Assembly (NCBI RefSeq): GCF_036860675.1
Contig: NZ_JAYKGK010000005.1
Location: forward strand, 1 to 64,000
Length of the DNA: 64,000 nt
DNA from: Rosettibacter primus
GTDB lineage: Bacteria; Bacteroidota; Ignavibacteria; Ignavibacteriales; Melioribacteraceae
Direction of reading: 5' to 3'
Of this stretch, positions 36,170 through 45,115 are shown piece by piece. Under the pieces are notes generated by a model. That model did no database searches, was not told the origin of the DNA, and was given only the letters and a program-made list of their open reading frames with translations. Within the stretch, counting starts at the first letter, position 1. Each line of letters opens with the position of its first letter. The position numbers and the translations under genes were made by a program.

Positions 36170-36877
36170 ATGAGAAAAATGTTCGTAGTATTATTGTCTG
36201 TAACCCTTTCTTTATTTGCACAAGAAAATAACAATGATGAGACAAAAGCAGAGGTAAAAGAATTAATTGAATTCCACAATGTAATTTATCAACTATGGCA
36301 TACTGCATGGCCTGAAAAAAATATTAGTATGATGAAATCATTAATGCGACCAATTGATGAAGGTTTTGAAAAAATAAAATATGCTGAACTTCCAGGAATT
36401 TTAAGAGATAAAAAAGAAAAGTGGGATGAAGGTGTAAGAAAGCTGGATGCAGTTATTGAAAGATATAGAGCTGCACTTGTCAAAAACGATACATCTGCAG
36501 TACTTAAAGCAGCAGAGCAGCTTCACTCTCAATATGAATATCTTGTTAGAATAATCAAGCCAGTCATTAAAGAACTCGATTCTTTTCATCAAGAATTATA
36601 TATGCTTTATCACTATTATACTCCAAACTATGACTACAATAAAATCAAAAAGTCTGCAGAAATTTTAAAAACAAAAATGAATGAACTGATGAATGCCAAA
36701 TTGCCTGTAAGACTTGAGAATAAGAAAGAAGAATTCAACAAGTGTAAAAATGAATTAAATAATGCAGTAAATAAATTAAATTCATCAGTAAAAAAAGGAA
36801 ATGTAAAGAAAGACATTATTAATGCAGTTGAAGAAGTTCATTCAAAGTATCAAAATCTTGAGAAGATTTTTGATTAA
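36170..36877 (+). CDS. exported helical protein with duplicated His-containing domain
   Basis: 235 residues from the ATG at 36170; a longer frame upstream adds an unlikely hydrophobic stretch. Signal peptide ends FAQ. The mature part is two similar ~104-residue helical repeats. Each has F-H-x3-Y-x-L-x-H (H36/H44 and H140/H148) and, 75-76 residues later, E-x-x-H-S-x-Y (H119 and H224). Three equally spaced His and one Glu per repeat suggest a metal- or haem-binding helical bundle in the periplasm. It is divergent from the lipoprotein/TonB receptor pair and converges, with a 5-bp gap, on a CDF-type transporter. I recognise no family; the metal link is inference. Confidence 0.7.
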   Translation: MRKMFVVLLSVTLSLFAQENNNDETKAEVKELIEFHNVIYQLWHTAWPEKNISMMKSLMRPIDEGFEKIKYAELPGILRDKKEKWDEGVRKLDAVIERYRAALVKNDTSAVLKAAEQLHSQYEYLVRIIKPVIKELDSFHQELYMLYHYYTPNYDYNKIKKSAEILKTKMNELMNAKLPVRLENKKEEFNKCKNELNNAVNKLNSSVKKGNVKKDIINAVEEVHSKYQNLEKIFD

Positions 36878-36882
36878 CAAAA

Positions 36883-37533
36883 TTAATGATTACAACTGCA
36901 GTTCTTTCCCGTTTTAACTTTTTCGAATGCTTCTTTTCCTTCTATAAAGGAAAACCAGGCAATTGCTAAAGCTCCTATGGAGTCCAAACCACCGGCATTT
37001 GTAATTTCGTATCCCAAACTGGAAATGAGCAAAATAATTGATAAATACAAACATGTTTTTGTACAATTTGCATCAGCAATAATAGCATGTGATTTTAGTT
37101 GTTTTCCTATTTTCATCTTGTAAAAAATTAAAAATGACATTGTAATAATTGATATTAAAGAAATTATAATCCCCCATATTGTAGTATCAGGTTTATGACC
37201 AATAATGAAGTTATAAATTGCAGTCACTACTAATCCAATTGTAAGAAGATAAAATGATGTCCCCGTTATTTTCAATGCTGTATTTTCAAATTCATCTCTT
37301 GTTTCGCTGTCATTATTTCTAATTCTAATAAGCATATGAAATATTCCAACACCTGATATTACTTCCACAAAAGAATCTACTCCAAAACCAAACAGCGATA
37401 ATGTTTCATCCTCTAAACCGAAAAAAACTGATACCAGTCCTTCAAGCATATTATAGATTATTGTAATATACGCAAGAATAAATGCAAACTTATATAAATC
37501 TTTTCTGGATTTAACTGAAGTTACATCGTTCAT
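36883..37533 (-). CDS. short CDF-type cation transporter
   Basis: 216 residues and about six helices corresponding to the CDF membrane domain (GFGVDSFVEVISG in helix 2, HAIIADANCTKTCLYLS in helix 5). The standard cytoplasmic metal-sensing C-terminal domain is absent; the protein ends GKNCSCNH, a CxCxH tail. Helix 2 has Asp and Glu four residues apart, and helix 5 has Asp with two Cys, rather than the His/Asp quartet of zinc CDF proteins, so metal preference may differ. Expected role is export of a divalent metal from the cytoplasm. Confidence 0.78.
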   Translation of the reverse strand: MNDVTSVKSRKDLYKFAFILAYITIIYNMLEGLVSVFFGLEDETLSLFGFGVDSFVEVISGVGIFHMLIRIRNNDSETRDEFENTALKITGTSFYLLTIGLVVTAIYNFIIGHKPDTTIWGIIISLISIITMSFLIFYKMKIGKQLKSHAIIADANCTKTCLYLSIILLISSLGYEITNAGGLDSIGALAIAWFSFIEGKEAFEKVKTGKNCSCNH

Positions 37534-37685
37534 GACAGTTTTACTTTTTATTAAATTTTATTTCAATACAAATTTATTTTAAATAAAGTTCATATATTTT
37601 GTTATCATACTATATAATTATTTTACTTCGAAATAATTTCCCAATTCATTAAGTTTCATATGCAAATTTATTGCGGAGGTATAAA

Positions 37686-38135
37686 ATGAGAATATTTAAG
37701 TACTGTATGATTATCGTTGTCTTAATAATTATTTCTGGGTGTGCAGCAGTTATATTACGTCCCGCAGATTTTTCCTGGCCTATCGAAAATGCTATAAAAA
37801 TTAATGAAAAAGGATTTATTAAAGAGGACCGTTATACATTTTCAGTAAATGTTAAACCAATATTTTATGAAGAATTTAAAGACTCAAATCTTGCACTTGG
37901 AAAAGAAATTAGAATAATTCGTAGTCAAGCAGGCTATTATTTTTTGACTGCATCTAATTTCAAAAATGTTTATGTATTAATTCCAGTTGAAGGTGGAATG
38001 AAATTGATAAATAAAATTAAAATATCAGAGACTGAACCACTCACATCTCCCGCATTTAACCAGAAATCACCTAATATTGAATTAATAGATGGAAATAAAA
38101 AATATTTATTGAATCATAAAGGTATTGTGAGGTAA
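37686..38135 (+). CDS. hypothetical lipoprotein
   Basis: About 149 residues. The ATG at 37686 has GGAGG seven bases upstream; an ORF beginning 15 bases earlier is less likely. The lipobox ISGC has Cys19. The mature part has predicted beta strands (KEDRYTFSVNVKPIFYEEF, GYYFLTASNFKNVYVLIPV) and no motif I recognise. It is followed 4 bp later by the coiled-coil protein and is divergent from the CDF gene. Confidence 0.6.
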   Translation: MRIFKYCMIIVVLIIISGCAAVILRPADFSWPIENAIKINEKGFIKEDRYTFSVNVKPIFYEEFKDSNLALGKEIRIIRSQAGYYFLTASNFKNVYVLIPVEGGMKLINKIKISETEPLTSPAFNQKSPNIELIDGNKKYLLNHKGIVR

Positions 38136-38139
38136 TGTC

Positions 38140-39396
38140 ATGAGAACAAAATTTTTACTCAATTCTATTTTATTTCTTACAATATTTTCGATTGCATATG
38201 CACAATCAGATTATGAAAAAACACAAACTTTTAAGAAGCAATATAAAATTTATGAAGATGCAATAAAGGGAGCTTCAAGCCTTGAAGAATGTAATTTAAT
38301 CGCAGAAAATATTGCCAAATTCAAAAATGATTTTCTTGCTGATAAAGAATTATTAGATAAAGTTCTTTATCCGGAAAATTTTGAATCTGCTTTTGCAAAA
38401 CTTGAGCGTGCTCTTGAAGTTCGCAAAAGTGATTTTACACAAATTACAGAATTGAAAACTGAGATTGGAACATTAAAATCACAGGTTACAGAACTGAGCG
38501 AAAAGAATGAGGATTTACTTGCACAGATAAATGCATTAAATCTTCAGGTAAAAAAAGATGCTGCTACAATTGCTTCACTTCAAAAATTAGTTGCTCAATT
38601 GAAAGCAAATATTCAGCAGAGAGATTTACTGGTAAGAGATATAATTGATAGTCTATTGACTGAATTTCTAAAAACACCGGGCACATTAAACGAGGCAGAA
38701 AAACAAGCAATTATTACTAAAGTTGATAGCCGCAATTTATTTTATAACATTGAAAGAACTATTGTAGATAATATTCAGTTTATGAGGGTAACACAACTCA
38801 CACCTCAAGATTTAGGCGAAATGAAAAAACAATACCGAGATTTCAATAAACTATGGAAACAAATTGGTCCAAAGCTCAGTGATGTTTATTTGACAAAGCA
38901 GGATAAAGCATCACAAATTGCGAATATTGATGGAATGTTTTTCGAATGGAATTCAAGATTAAACGAAGAAATATGGACGCAGATTAATCAATTATTTAGA
39001 GAAAAAAAATTAGCATTACTCCCTTTCAGAAGCGGAGAGCAGTTTGTTAATAGTGTTTATTCTTTCATTGATGATGAAATCAAAAATCTTGGTATAAAAA
39101 GTAAAGACGAATCTCTAAATACTTACTATGCATTTACAGATAGTGTGTATTTCAAAACTGTCCAGCCTGTATGGATTCCAATTTTAATTGAAAACAATAT
39201 GATGACTGAAGCTGATAAAGATTCCATAGAAGCTCATATTGCTATGTGGAAAGAAAAAGTTTCGCCACCATCTAAATTCAATTGGGTTTATGTTGCAGGA
39301 GGAATAATAATCATTGCTCTTATTGTTGCTCTTTTTATGAAGGGCAGAAATAAACAAAAAGTTGTTATTGAAGAAAAGAAAACAGAAGAGTTATAA
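38140..39396 (+). CDS. exported coiled-coil protein with C-terminal membrane anchor
   Basis: 418 residues. Signal peptide (MRTKFLLNSILFLTIFSIAYA), a long heptad coiled coil at ~105-165 (LKSQVTELSEKNEDLLAQIN), a helical domain, and one transmembrane helix near residues 381-402 followed by a Lys-rich tail. The topology is periplasmic with a C-terminal inner-membrane anchor. It shares a transcript with the lipoprotein in front (4-bp gap). The function is unknown; such proteins often bridge inner and outer membranes. Confidence 0.6.
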   Translation: MRTKFLLNSILFLTIFSIAYAQSDYEKTQTFKKQYKIYEDAIKGASSLEECNLIAENIAKFKNDFLADKELLDKVLYPENFESAFAKLERALEVRKSDFTQITELKTEIGTLKSQVTELSEKNEDLLAQINALNLQVKKDAATIASLQKLVAQLKANIQQRDLLVRDIIDSLLTEFLKTPGTLNEAEKQAIITKVDSRNLFYNIERTIVDNIQFMRVTQLTPQDLGEMKKQYRDFNKLWKQIGPKLSDVYLTKQDKASQIANIDGMFFEWNSRLNEEIWTQINQLFREKKLALLPFRSGEQFVNSVYSFIDDEIKNLGIKSKDESLNTYYAFTDSVYFKTVQPVWIPILIENNMMTEADKDSIEAHIAMWKEKVSPPSKFNWVYVAGGIIIIALIVALFMKGRNKQKVVIEEKKTEEL

Positions 39397-39508
39397 AAAT
39401 ATTTAAATCAAGTTAAATAATACGCAAAGCTTAGCTTCGTGTAACTTAGAAGAATCTCTTTTATTAAGATCAAAAGCTATGAGTATAACAAGGAAAGAGT
39501 ATTTTACT

Positions 39509-39555
39509 ATCTGCGACATTCTGCGTTATCTGGGTGAAATTTATCTATCGCAGAT
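39509..39555. repeat. short inverted repeat in convergent gap
   Basis: ATCTGCGA (39509-39516) pairs with TCGCAGAT (39548-39555), and flanking words CTGCGTTATCTG and GCAGATTGACGCTGATTAG look like a decayed dispersed palindrome. It lies in the 286-bp gap between two convergent genes (39397-39682), where I see no reading frame and no strong terminator. Confidence 0.4.
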
Positions 39556-39682
39556 TTTGCAGATTGACGCTGATTAGTATTTCAACAGTTTATAAATTCT
39601 TTTCCACCTAAGTGTATTGCTTCAGTAATTTTAGCAATATGTAAATTTTTCTATCCTTCTTAAATTTTAATCGTCACTTATA

Positions 39683-40318
39683 TCATATAACTTTTTTACA
39701 ATACATTACTAAAAATTTTTTCTCTTGAGGTAAATTCACAGTATAAGATTTTACACATAACAATTTCTCTTCCCTAAAAAAATTTTCAATTTCATTAACA
39801 TCAATCAGCTTCATAATAGAGCTTAATGATTTTAAAGAATGATAAGGAGTATCAGATACAGGATTAGATTTTTCACATGGAAGTTGAAATACTGCACTCA
39901 ATATTCCATCTGGTGTAAGCCATTTTGATATTTTTCTTAATAGATTTTGAGCATCAACATATTCAAATATTAATGCTGCATGGATAAGGTCAAAAATATT
40001 ACTTTGTAATTCAAGCTCATTCAAATCTGCACATATTAATTTTAGCTGCCGTAATTTATCAGAAAACCTCTCGCTGCATTCAGCTAAATAATTTTGATTA
40101 ATATCAATTCCAATTATTTTTTCAACATCACGATTAATCAAATGTTCAAAACCATTGCCTGTGGTACAGCCCAATACACAAATTGATTTTGGGTTGAATT
40201 CATCTAAAACATCTTTGAATATTTTGTTGAGAACTTGAAGCTGTCCAACATTTGATGCTGACATGTGATTTTCATAATCATCGGCAGGAATTCGGAGCCA
40301 GGGATTCTGTAATTTCAT
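39683..40318 (-). CDS. class I SAM-dependent methyltransferase
   Basis: About 211 residues. Motif I is SICVLGCTTGNGFEHL, motif post-I IIGIDIN, and the FDLIHAALIFEYVD segment gives motif II, all typical of the Rossmann-like methyltransferase fold. The opening NPWLRIPADDYENHM is the usual lead of this cytoplasmic family. Substrate is unknown. The ATG at 40318 is favoured over 40330. It sits directly downstream of the exported MEMO gene and probably shares its transcript. Confidence 0.8.
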   Translation of the reverse strand: MKLQNPWLRIPADDYENHMSASNVGQLQVLNKIFKDVLDEFNPKSICVLGCTTGNGFEHLINRDVEKIIGIDINQNYLAECSERFSDKLRQLKLICADLNELELQSNIFDLIHAALIFEYVDAQNLLRKISKWLTPDGILSAVFQLPCEKSNPVSDTPYHSLKSLSSIMKLIDVNEIENFFREEKLLCVKSYTVNLPQEKKFLVMYCKKVI

Positions 40319-40332
40319 ATTTAATTCCATTA

Positions 40333-41394
40333 TTACTTTATATAAAAACCTATCGTGAAAAATCCAACCCAGTGTTTGAGTGAAAATGGTGCTGTCAATC
40401 CCATAGAAGATTTTCTAAGCGGCAATACTTTTTCTGTAAATGTATCTGAATATTTTATCAACTTTCCTTCTACATTTTTAATACCAAAATTATTTGCAAC
40501 TTTATTTAATGTGAATAATCCAAAAATAACTGGATACCTTCCACACCATAATGGGATTGTTTTTTGATTAGCTTCTTCAGGCAATATTTCTTTTGCAAGA
40601 TTTTTTATTCTCTCAGGTTCAACAATCCCAATTAAATATTCATTAATAATCCGCTGATCATTTTCTATTGCCATTTGATGTGCATTTAAATCCAATCCAT
40701 AAGGTGAATTGTTGAAATCTTCTCCATAATGATTTGCATCGTTCGAAATAAGTATGAAAATGTCTTTACCCAATTTCAATTTATTTACTTTGATGTAATC
40801 AATAATAATTTTTGAAAGCTGAAGTGAAACTTCTTCCATTTTTTCTACTGACATTTGAGTAACCATAATTGGAGTAATTTTAACATCGGGATTATAAAAT
40901 TGAAGAAAAGGAATTAATGCTTCTATTGAATGTTCAACTTCGTGTGCTTTATTATTAACTGTAAAATATTTCTTATCAAGTTTTGATTTTATTATTTCTC
41001 TCAATGGTGAAATTTTAACATCATTATAAATTCCTTTCCACGAATCAAAATTATCTAATATCAAAACATCTGCAGGTAGATTTACTTCTCTCCTAACTGT
41101 GCCGTGTGTAACACCAAATATAATTACTTCTTTAGCATTAATTAATTTGAAAAGCGGGTAATAGACTTTTCCAGCATATAAATAATCATCGTGGACAGAA
41201 ATTCCTGCTATTAAATTTACTTTGTCGAATTCTTTTTTATCAGAAGAATTTTCTAAATATTCGATAAAATCTTTCATTTCATCAGCATTCCAACAAAAAC
41301 CAACATTATCACGAATGGGACGAACTCCTTGAGAGTAATATGATCTCACAAATACAAAAATTAATAGCAATAAAAAATTAATTATGACTTTCAT
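40333..41394 (-). CDS. exported MEMO-family protein (AmmeMemoRadiSam B paralogue)
   Basis: 353 residues with an N-terminal signal peptide (MKVIINFLLLLIFVFVRSYYSQ), unlike the cytoplasmic MEMO at 27976. The five metal-site residues are still in register: H68 (VHDDYLYAG), H97 (VTHGTVR), D219 and H222 (SNDANHYG) and C284 (LWCGRYP), and EHSIEALIPFLQF matches the canonical EHAVEVQIPFLQ. It is therefore a MEMO-type protein predicted to act outside the cytoplasm with its metal site intact. No AMMECR1 partner is adjacent. Leftward, its downstream neighbour is a methyltransferase; upstream is a T9SS-secreted glycoside hydrolase. Function is unknown. Confidence 0.85.
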   Translation of the reverse strand: MKVIINFLLLLIFVFVRSYYSQGVRPIRDNVGFCWNADEMKDFIEYLENSSDKKEFDKVNLIAGISVHDDYLYAGKVYYPLFKLINAKEVIIFGVTHGTVRREVNLPADVLILDNFDSWKGIYNDVKISPLREIIKSKLDKKYFTVNNKAHEVEHSIEALIPFLQFYNPDVKITPIMVTQMSVEKMEEVSLQLSKIIIDYIKVNKLKLGKDIFILISNDANHYGEDFNNSPYGLDLNAHQMAIENDQRIINEYLIGIVEPERIKNLAKEILPEEANQKTIPLWCGRYPVIFGLFTLNKVANNFGIKNVEGKLIKYSDTFTEKVLPLRKSSMGLTAPFSLKHWVGFFTIGFYIK

Positions 41395-41438
41395 AATTCA
41401 TTTCAAAATATATTTACTATAAAAACATTTGATTTAAT

Positions 41439-44384
41439 TTACTTTAAAAAAATAATTTTTTTTATATCAACAAAATTATTTGCCTGAAAAGTACAGAAAT
41501 ATACTCCACTCGAAATATTTTCTAAATTGAAATCAATCTGATAGTAGCCTGCCATTTTATATTCATCTACAAGTGTTTTAATTTCTTTCCCTAAAATATC
41601 ATAGATTTTGATTTTTACAACCCCATCTTTGGGAATTTGATATTTAATTATTGTTGAATTATTAAATGGATTTGGGAAGTTTTGCTCGAATTTATATTCA
41701 AGTGGAATATTATTCTTCTGATTAATTTTAGTTGATATTCCACTTCCATACTTTTCAATACCAAACCAGAGTGTTTTATAAATTGACTGGTCGATATCGA
41801 AAAGAAAATGATTTGTTTGAAAAGGTTTTATTACAAATGATTGTGATAAAATTTCTTTCCCTTTATTATCAAGCGGAAATACTCTGATGGAATCTGCATA
41901 AATCATTAAATCTAGTTTGATTCTAATTGGATAAATTTGAGTTGGAGAATGTCCCCAATTATTATTTACTGTTTTATTTCCATTCCAAATCATCCCAGTA
42001 TTTTGAATTTTAGAACCGATTGTAATCAAAGATTTATCAGAACTTGAAACTGGATATTCTGTTAAAGACAACCATGTTAAAGTTCCGAAATCATCTGAAG
42101 AGAGAACATCAGCCACATAAATATCACCAACTCTTTTGCCTTTTAATTTAGAAAGATAGCCGGTTAATCCATTTAGTTTTGGTGCAGCTATTGTTAATGT
42201 TCCATCATTTGTATTCCAAATAATTTCTTCTGTGTCTGTGATAAACGAGGATCCTGCAACTTGAGGCAGCTGATTAAAATTAGTTGTGGTTGTGCCAAAA
42301 TAATTTTCTGTTTTAATCGAATGAATAAAAGAAATTTTTCTGTCATAATATGAAGGACCATACCATCCAGAAGCATCATTTTTGGGTAAGGCATACAAAG
42401 TATCAGCAGTGTAGCTAATATGAATTGGATTTAATGAGGACTTAATTAAACCATTTCGAAATGCATAAGCAACAGTTGGATAGAACGACATTAAAACAGA
42501 GTTACGATTAACTCCAAAAAATCCTGCAATAAAATCTTTTTCCCATTCGAAAGCTTCACTATAATCAAAATACATAAATGCATCTGCATCATTAAATGAA
42601 GCATAACCCACACTAAATAGAATTGACTCTACTTGATATCTGTTCGGGAATGGATGATTGTATTCACTAACTGTAAATGGTTTTCCAACCATCGGAACCC
42701 CAGCAAATAAACTCGGTATAGTTCCCCCGTTATTATCCTTTACCATTGGAGTATTGTTAATTAGCCAATCAGTTGAAGACCATGCAACTGATGGGAACTG
42801 CGGATGGTCCCAGTAAGCATGATTATCAACATAATCTGCATCTGACATTGCTGCTAAATCTGCCGGACCAACATTCCAGTTTGTACCAACAATTGGTACT
42901 TTCACACCAAGTGTATCTTTCAAAAACTTTATCATCTCTTTAAAATAATTTCTTTCAAGATTTATGTAGAACTCAGACATATCTTTAACTCTTTGATTTG
43001 TATATTGAACACATTTTGAATAATCGATACGAGCAACATTTTTTAATTCGAGCAACTCATTTTGTTCTAAACCAACAACCCCGGCTTTTGTAAAACTAAT
43101 TTCATCAAACCAATATGTTCCTTTTTCTTTGCCAAGACTGAATGACAATCTTGTGTGACCTTTATTATCTTCAGGAGCTTTAATGCTGAAAGAAAATATC
43201 TGCCAGTTTGTTGTCAATTTTATTGAATACCATCCATAAGAATTCCATGGCGACTGGTCATTCATTATGTTAACAGCAATTTCTCTTGGTGAATCTGAAC
43301 GAGCGGCAAATGAAAATGTATATGAAGAATCTTTTAGAATTGTAGCAGAAGGCAATTTGAATTGAATATGCCAATCTGTTCCAGTTGCATTTTTTACAGC
43401 AACTTTAAAACTGTAATTTCCTGAATAAGAAACTGTATTATCACGTGAAGTATCTGCATCAGCTCCATTATGTTCTTCCAGTGCCCAATAATTTCGAGGA
43501 TTAGGATTTTCAAAACCTCCATTTTTTACCTGTTCATTTTGACCAGATGAAATTTGTCCTTTATTCCATGCAGTTTGTAAATTTTGGGTTGCATGGTATT
43601 TTTTTATCAAAAATTCAATCCATAAGCTATCAAGCATTTTAGAATAACGATATGGCAGTCCCCCGCCTTTTGATATTGGTTTTAATTGATTATCTCTCCA
43701 AAATCTGTAAAGAGAATTTTCATTAGTAATTTCAACCATTGCCATTACTGGATCATTAACCAAAGCTTTTCCGGTGTATGGATTAACATGAGTAAGAAGT
43801 TGACGTGCATATTCTTTATGCAAACTTTTTATATAAGGGTCAAAAAAGTTTACACCCTTCCCAAATTCTGGCAGTGAATCGTAATCAGGAACCTGATCAA
43901 ATATTCTAAAGGTTCTTGAAACATGAAGATTCATATTCACATAAATTCCATTTTCTTTGAGTTTGGAAATTATATATTCGAGAGTATCAAGATAAGCAGG
44001 ATTAATTTGGCGTGTTTCACTTTTGCCAACAAGGCTTCTATTTGACCATGGATTATCAAGGTGATGCATACGAACAAGATTGAAACCATATTTTCTCAAA
44101 CGTCCTGCTAAAAGTCCGGCTTTATCTCTTGGAGGGAATGCGTTATCAGCTCCAAAGTTTGTACCCCAGAATCGTATCCTTTTTCCTTTAACACTAAATT
44201 TTCCTTCAGAATCAATTGATACAAATTCATCATCTTCAATTTTATCAATCGGAAATGCAGGTAAAAATTTTTGTGTGCTTGTATCACTCGATGGCAAATA
44301 AAAATTAAATCCACCGGAAAAATTTTGAGCGTATAATGCTAAGGAGAAATAAAAGATTATAAAAAAAATTTCTTTTCTATACAT
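41439..44384 (-). CDS. T9SS-secreted clan GH-A glycoside hydrolase with inserted CBM
   Basis: 981 residues. Signal peptide to ~20, then a TIM-barrel start (IRFWGTNFGADNAFPPRDK, GFNLVRMHHLDNPW). The acid/base is E222 in VEITNEN and the likely nucleophile E574 in TVSEYNHP, the clan GH-A pattern. Between them, residues ~285-435 form a carbohydrate-binding module of the CBM4/9-like jelly-roll type (VKNGGFENPNPRNYWA, KGTYWFDEISF). The C-terminal ~85 residues are a T9SS sorting domain with NFPNPFNNSTIIKYQIP. It likely cleaves a beta-linked polysaccharide at the cell surface. The GH family number cannot be set from sequence alone. It lies beyond a repeat cluster from the rest of the sugar operon. 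Confidence 0.85.
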   Translation of the reverse strand: MYRKEIFFIIFYFSLALYAQNFSGGFNFYLPSSDTSTQKFLPAFPIDKIEDDEFVSIDSEGKFSVKGKRIRFWGTNFGADNAFPPRDKAGLLAGRLRKYGFNLVRMHHLDNPWSNRSLVGKSETRQINPAYLDTLEYIISKLKENGIYVNMNLHVSRTFRIFDQVPDYDSLPEFGKGVNFFDPYIKSLHKEYARQLLTHVNPYTGKALVNDPVMAMVEITNENSLYRFWRDNQLKPISKGGGLPYRYSKMLDSLWIEFLIKKYHATQNLQTAWNKGQISSGQNEQVKNGGFENPNPRNYWALEEHNGADADTSRDNTVSYSGNYSFKVAVKNATGTDWHIQFKLPSATILKDSSYTFSFAARSDSPREIAVNIMNDQSPWNSYGWYSIKLTTNWQIFSFSIKAPEDNKGHTRLSFSLGKEKGTYWFDEISFTKAGVVGLEQNELLELKNVARIDYSKCVQYTNQRVKDMSEFYINLERNYFKEMIKFLKDTLGVKVPIVGTNWNVGPADLAAMSDADYVDNHAYWDHPQFPSVAWSSTDWLINNTPMVKDNNGGTIPSLFAGVPMVGKPFTVSEYNHPFPNRYQVESILFSVGYASFNDADAFMYFDYSEAFEWEKDFIAGFFGVNRNSVLMSFYPTVAYAFRNGLIKSSLNPIHISYTADTLYALPKNDASGWYGPSYYDRKISFIHSIKTENYFGTTTTNFNQLPQVAGSSFITDTEEIIWNTNDGTLTIAAPKLNGLTGYLSKLKGKRVGDIYVADVLSSDDFGTLTWLSLTEYPVSSSDKSLITIGSKIQNTGMIWNGNKTVNNNWGHSPTQIYPIRIKLDLMIYADSIRVFPLDNKGKEILSQSFVIKPFQTNHFLFDIDQSIYKTLWFGIEKYGSGISTKINQKNNIPLEYKFEQNFPNPFNNSTIIKYQIPKDGVVKIKIYDILGKEIKTLVDEYKMAGYYQIDFNLENISSGVYFCTFQANNFVDIKKIIFLK

Positions 44385-44550
44385 AGTATTTCCGCAATAA
44401 ATGTAAAAATTTTACAAAAATGACATCATAGAATTAAACAGAACAATTCATAATGTCAAATTATGGAAATTAGAAAATCAATTAAGTAAAATATTTTTTA
44501 TGAAATTCTTCTCTACCCTGTCATATGAGAATGACAATTATATTTTCTCT

Positions 44551-44651
44551 GTCATTCTGAGGAGTCCGCCGATAGGCGAACGACGAAGAATCTAATCCCA
44601 TTTTTTGTATTAATGAGATTCTTCATTCCGCTTCGCTCCATTCAGAATGAC
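44551..44651. repeat. 101-bp palindromic repeat, copy 1
   Basis: Perfect terminal inverted repeats GTCATTCTGA and TCAGAATGAC, an internal pair CGAAGAATCT/AGATTCTTC, and an internal small hairpin GTCCGCC-GATA-GGCGAAC with one mismatch. Copies 2 and 3 lie downstream. No reading frame is present. It is MITE- or REP-like in form. Confidence 0.85.
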
Positions 44652-44775
44652 TTTTTATTTTCAAACAGCTTTTATTGACTGATGAAATATCTTTAAAGCT
44701 GAACCTATTTCTAAAGAGATTCTTTGCTTTAAGAATTTATCACAATTCAATCATTATAAAAAAACTCTCCCTAAA

Positions 44776-44798
44776 TCCCTCTCTTAAAAAGAGAGGGA
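44776..44798. repeat. 10-bp perfect inverted repeat with three-base loop
   Basis: TCCCTCTCTT (44776-44785) pairs with AAGAGAGGGA (44789-44798). It stands between palindrome copies 1 and 2 and resembles another dispersed hairpin repeat. It may serve as a terminator in either direction, but it lacks a T run on the minus strand beyond the stem. Confidence 0.65.
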
Positions 44799-44894
44799 CT
44801 TTAATCCTCATACACTTTTTTTGTTCTGATTATTCTCTATATTTTTCATTCATCACTTAGAATGATTCCATCATTAAATGATATATACTTTTCT

Positions 44895-44995
44895 GTCATT
44901 CTGAGGAGACCGCCGAATGGCGGTCGACGAAGAATCTAATCCCAATTTTTGTATTAATGAGATTCTTCATCCCGCTTCGCTCCATTCAGAATGAC
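44895..44995. repeat. 101-bp palindromic repeat, copy 2
   Basis: Same length and terminal repeats as copy 1, with the internal hairpin GACCGCC-GAAT-GGCGGTC now perfect. The remainder (TAATGAGATTCTTC, CCGCTTCGCTCCATTCAG) is nearly identical to copy 1. Confidence 0.85.
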
Positions 44996-45013
44996 TGTAT
45001 TGTTTTTTTCTCT

Positions 45014-45109
45014 GTTATTCTGAATAATTCCACCAAAAGGTGGATGACGAAGAATCTAAAACTTAATTCTACATTTATAAAAAAAGATTCTCACTTTGTT
45101 CAGAATGAT
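45014..45109. repeat. palindromic repeat, diverged copy 3
   Basis: 96 bp with ends GTTATTCTGA and TCAGAATGAT. The internal hairpin is TTCCACC-AAAA-GGTGGAT: both arms changed together relative to copy 2 (CCGCC/GGCGG to CCACC/GGTGG). It ends 6 bp from the stop codon of the interrupted GH3 gene, so it may act as its transcript end. Confidence 0.75.
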
Positions 45110-45115
45110 TTTTAT

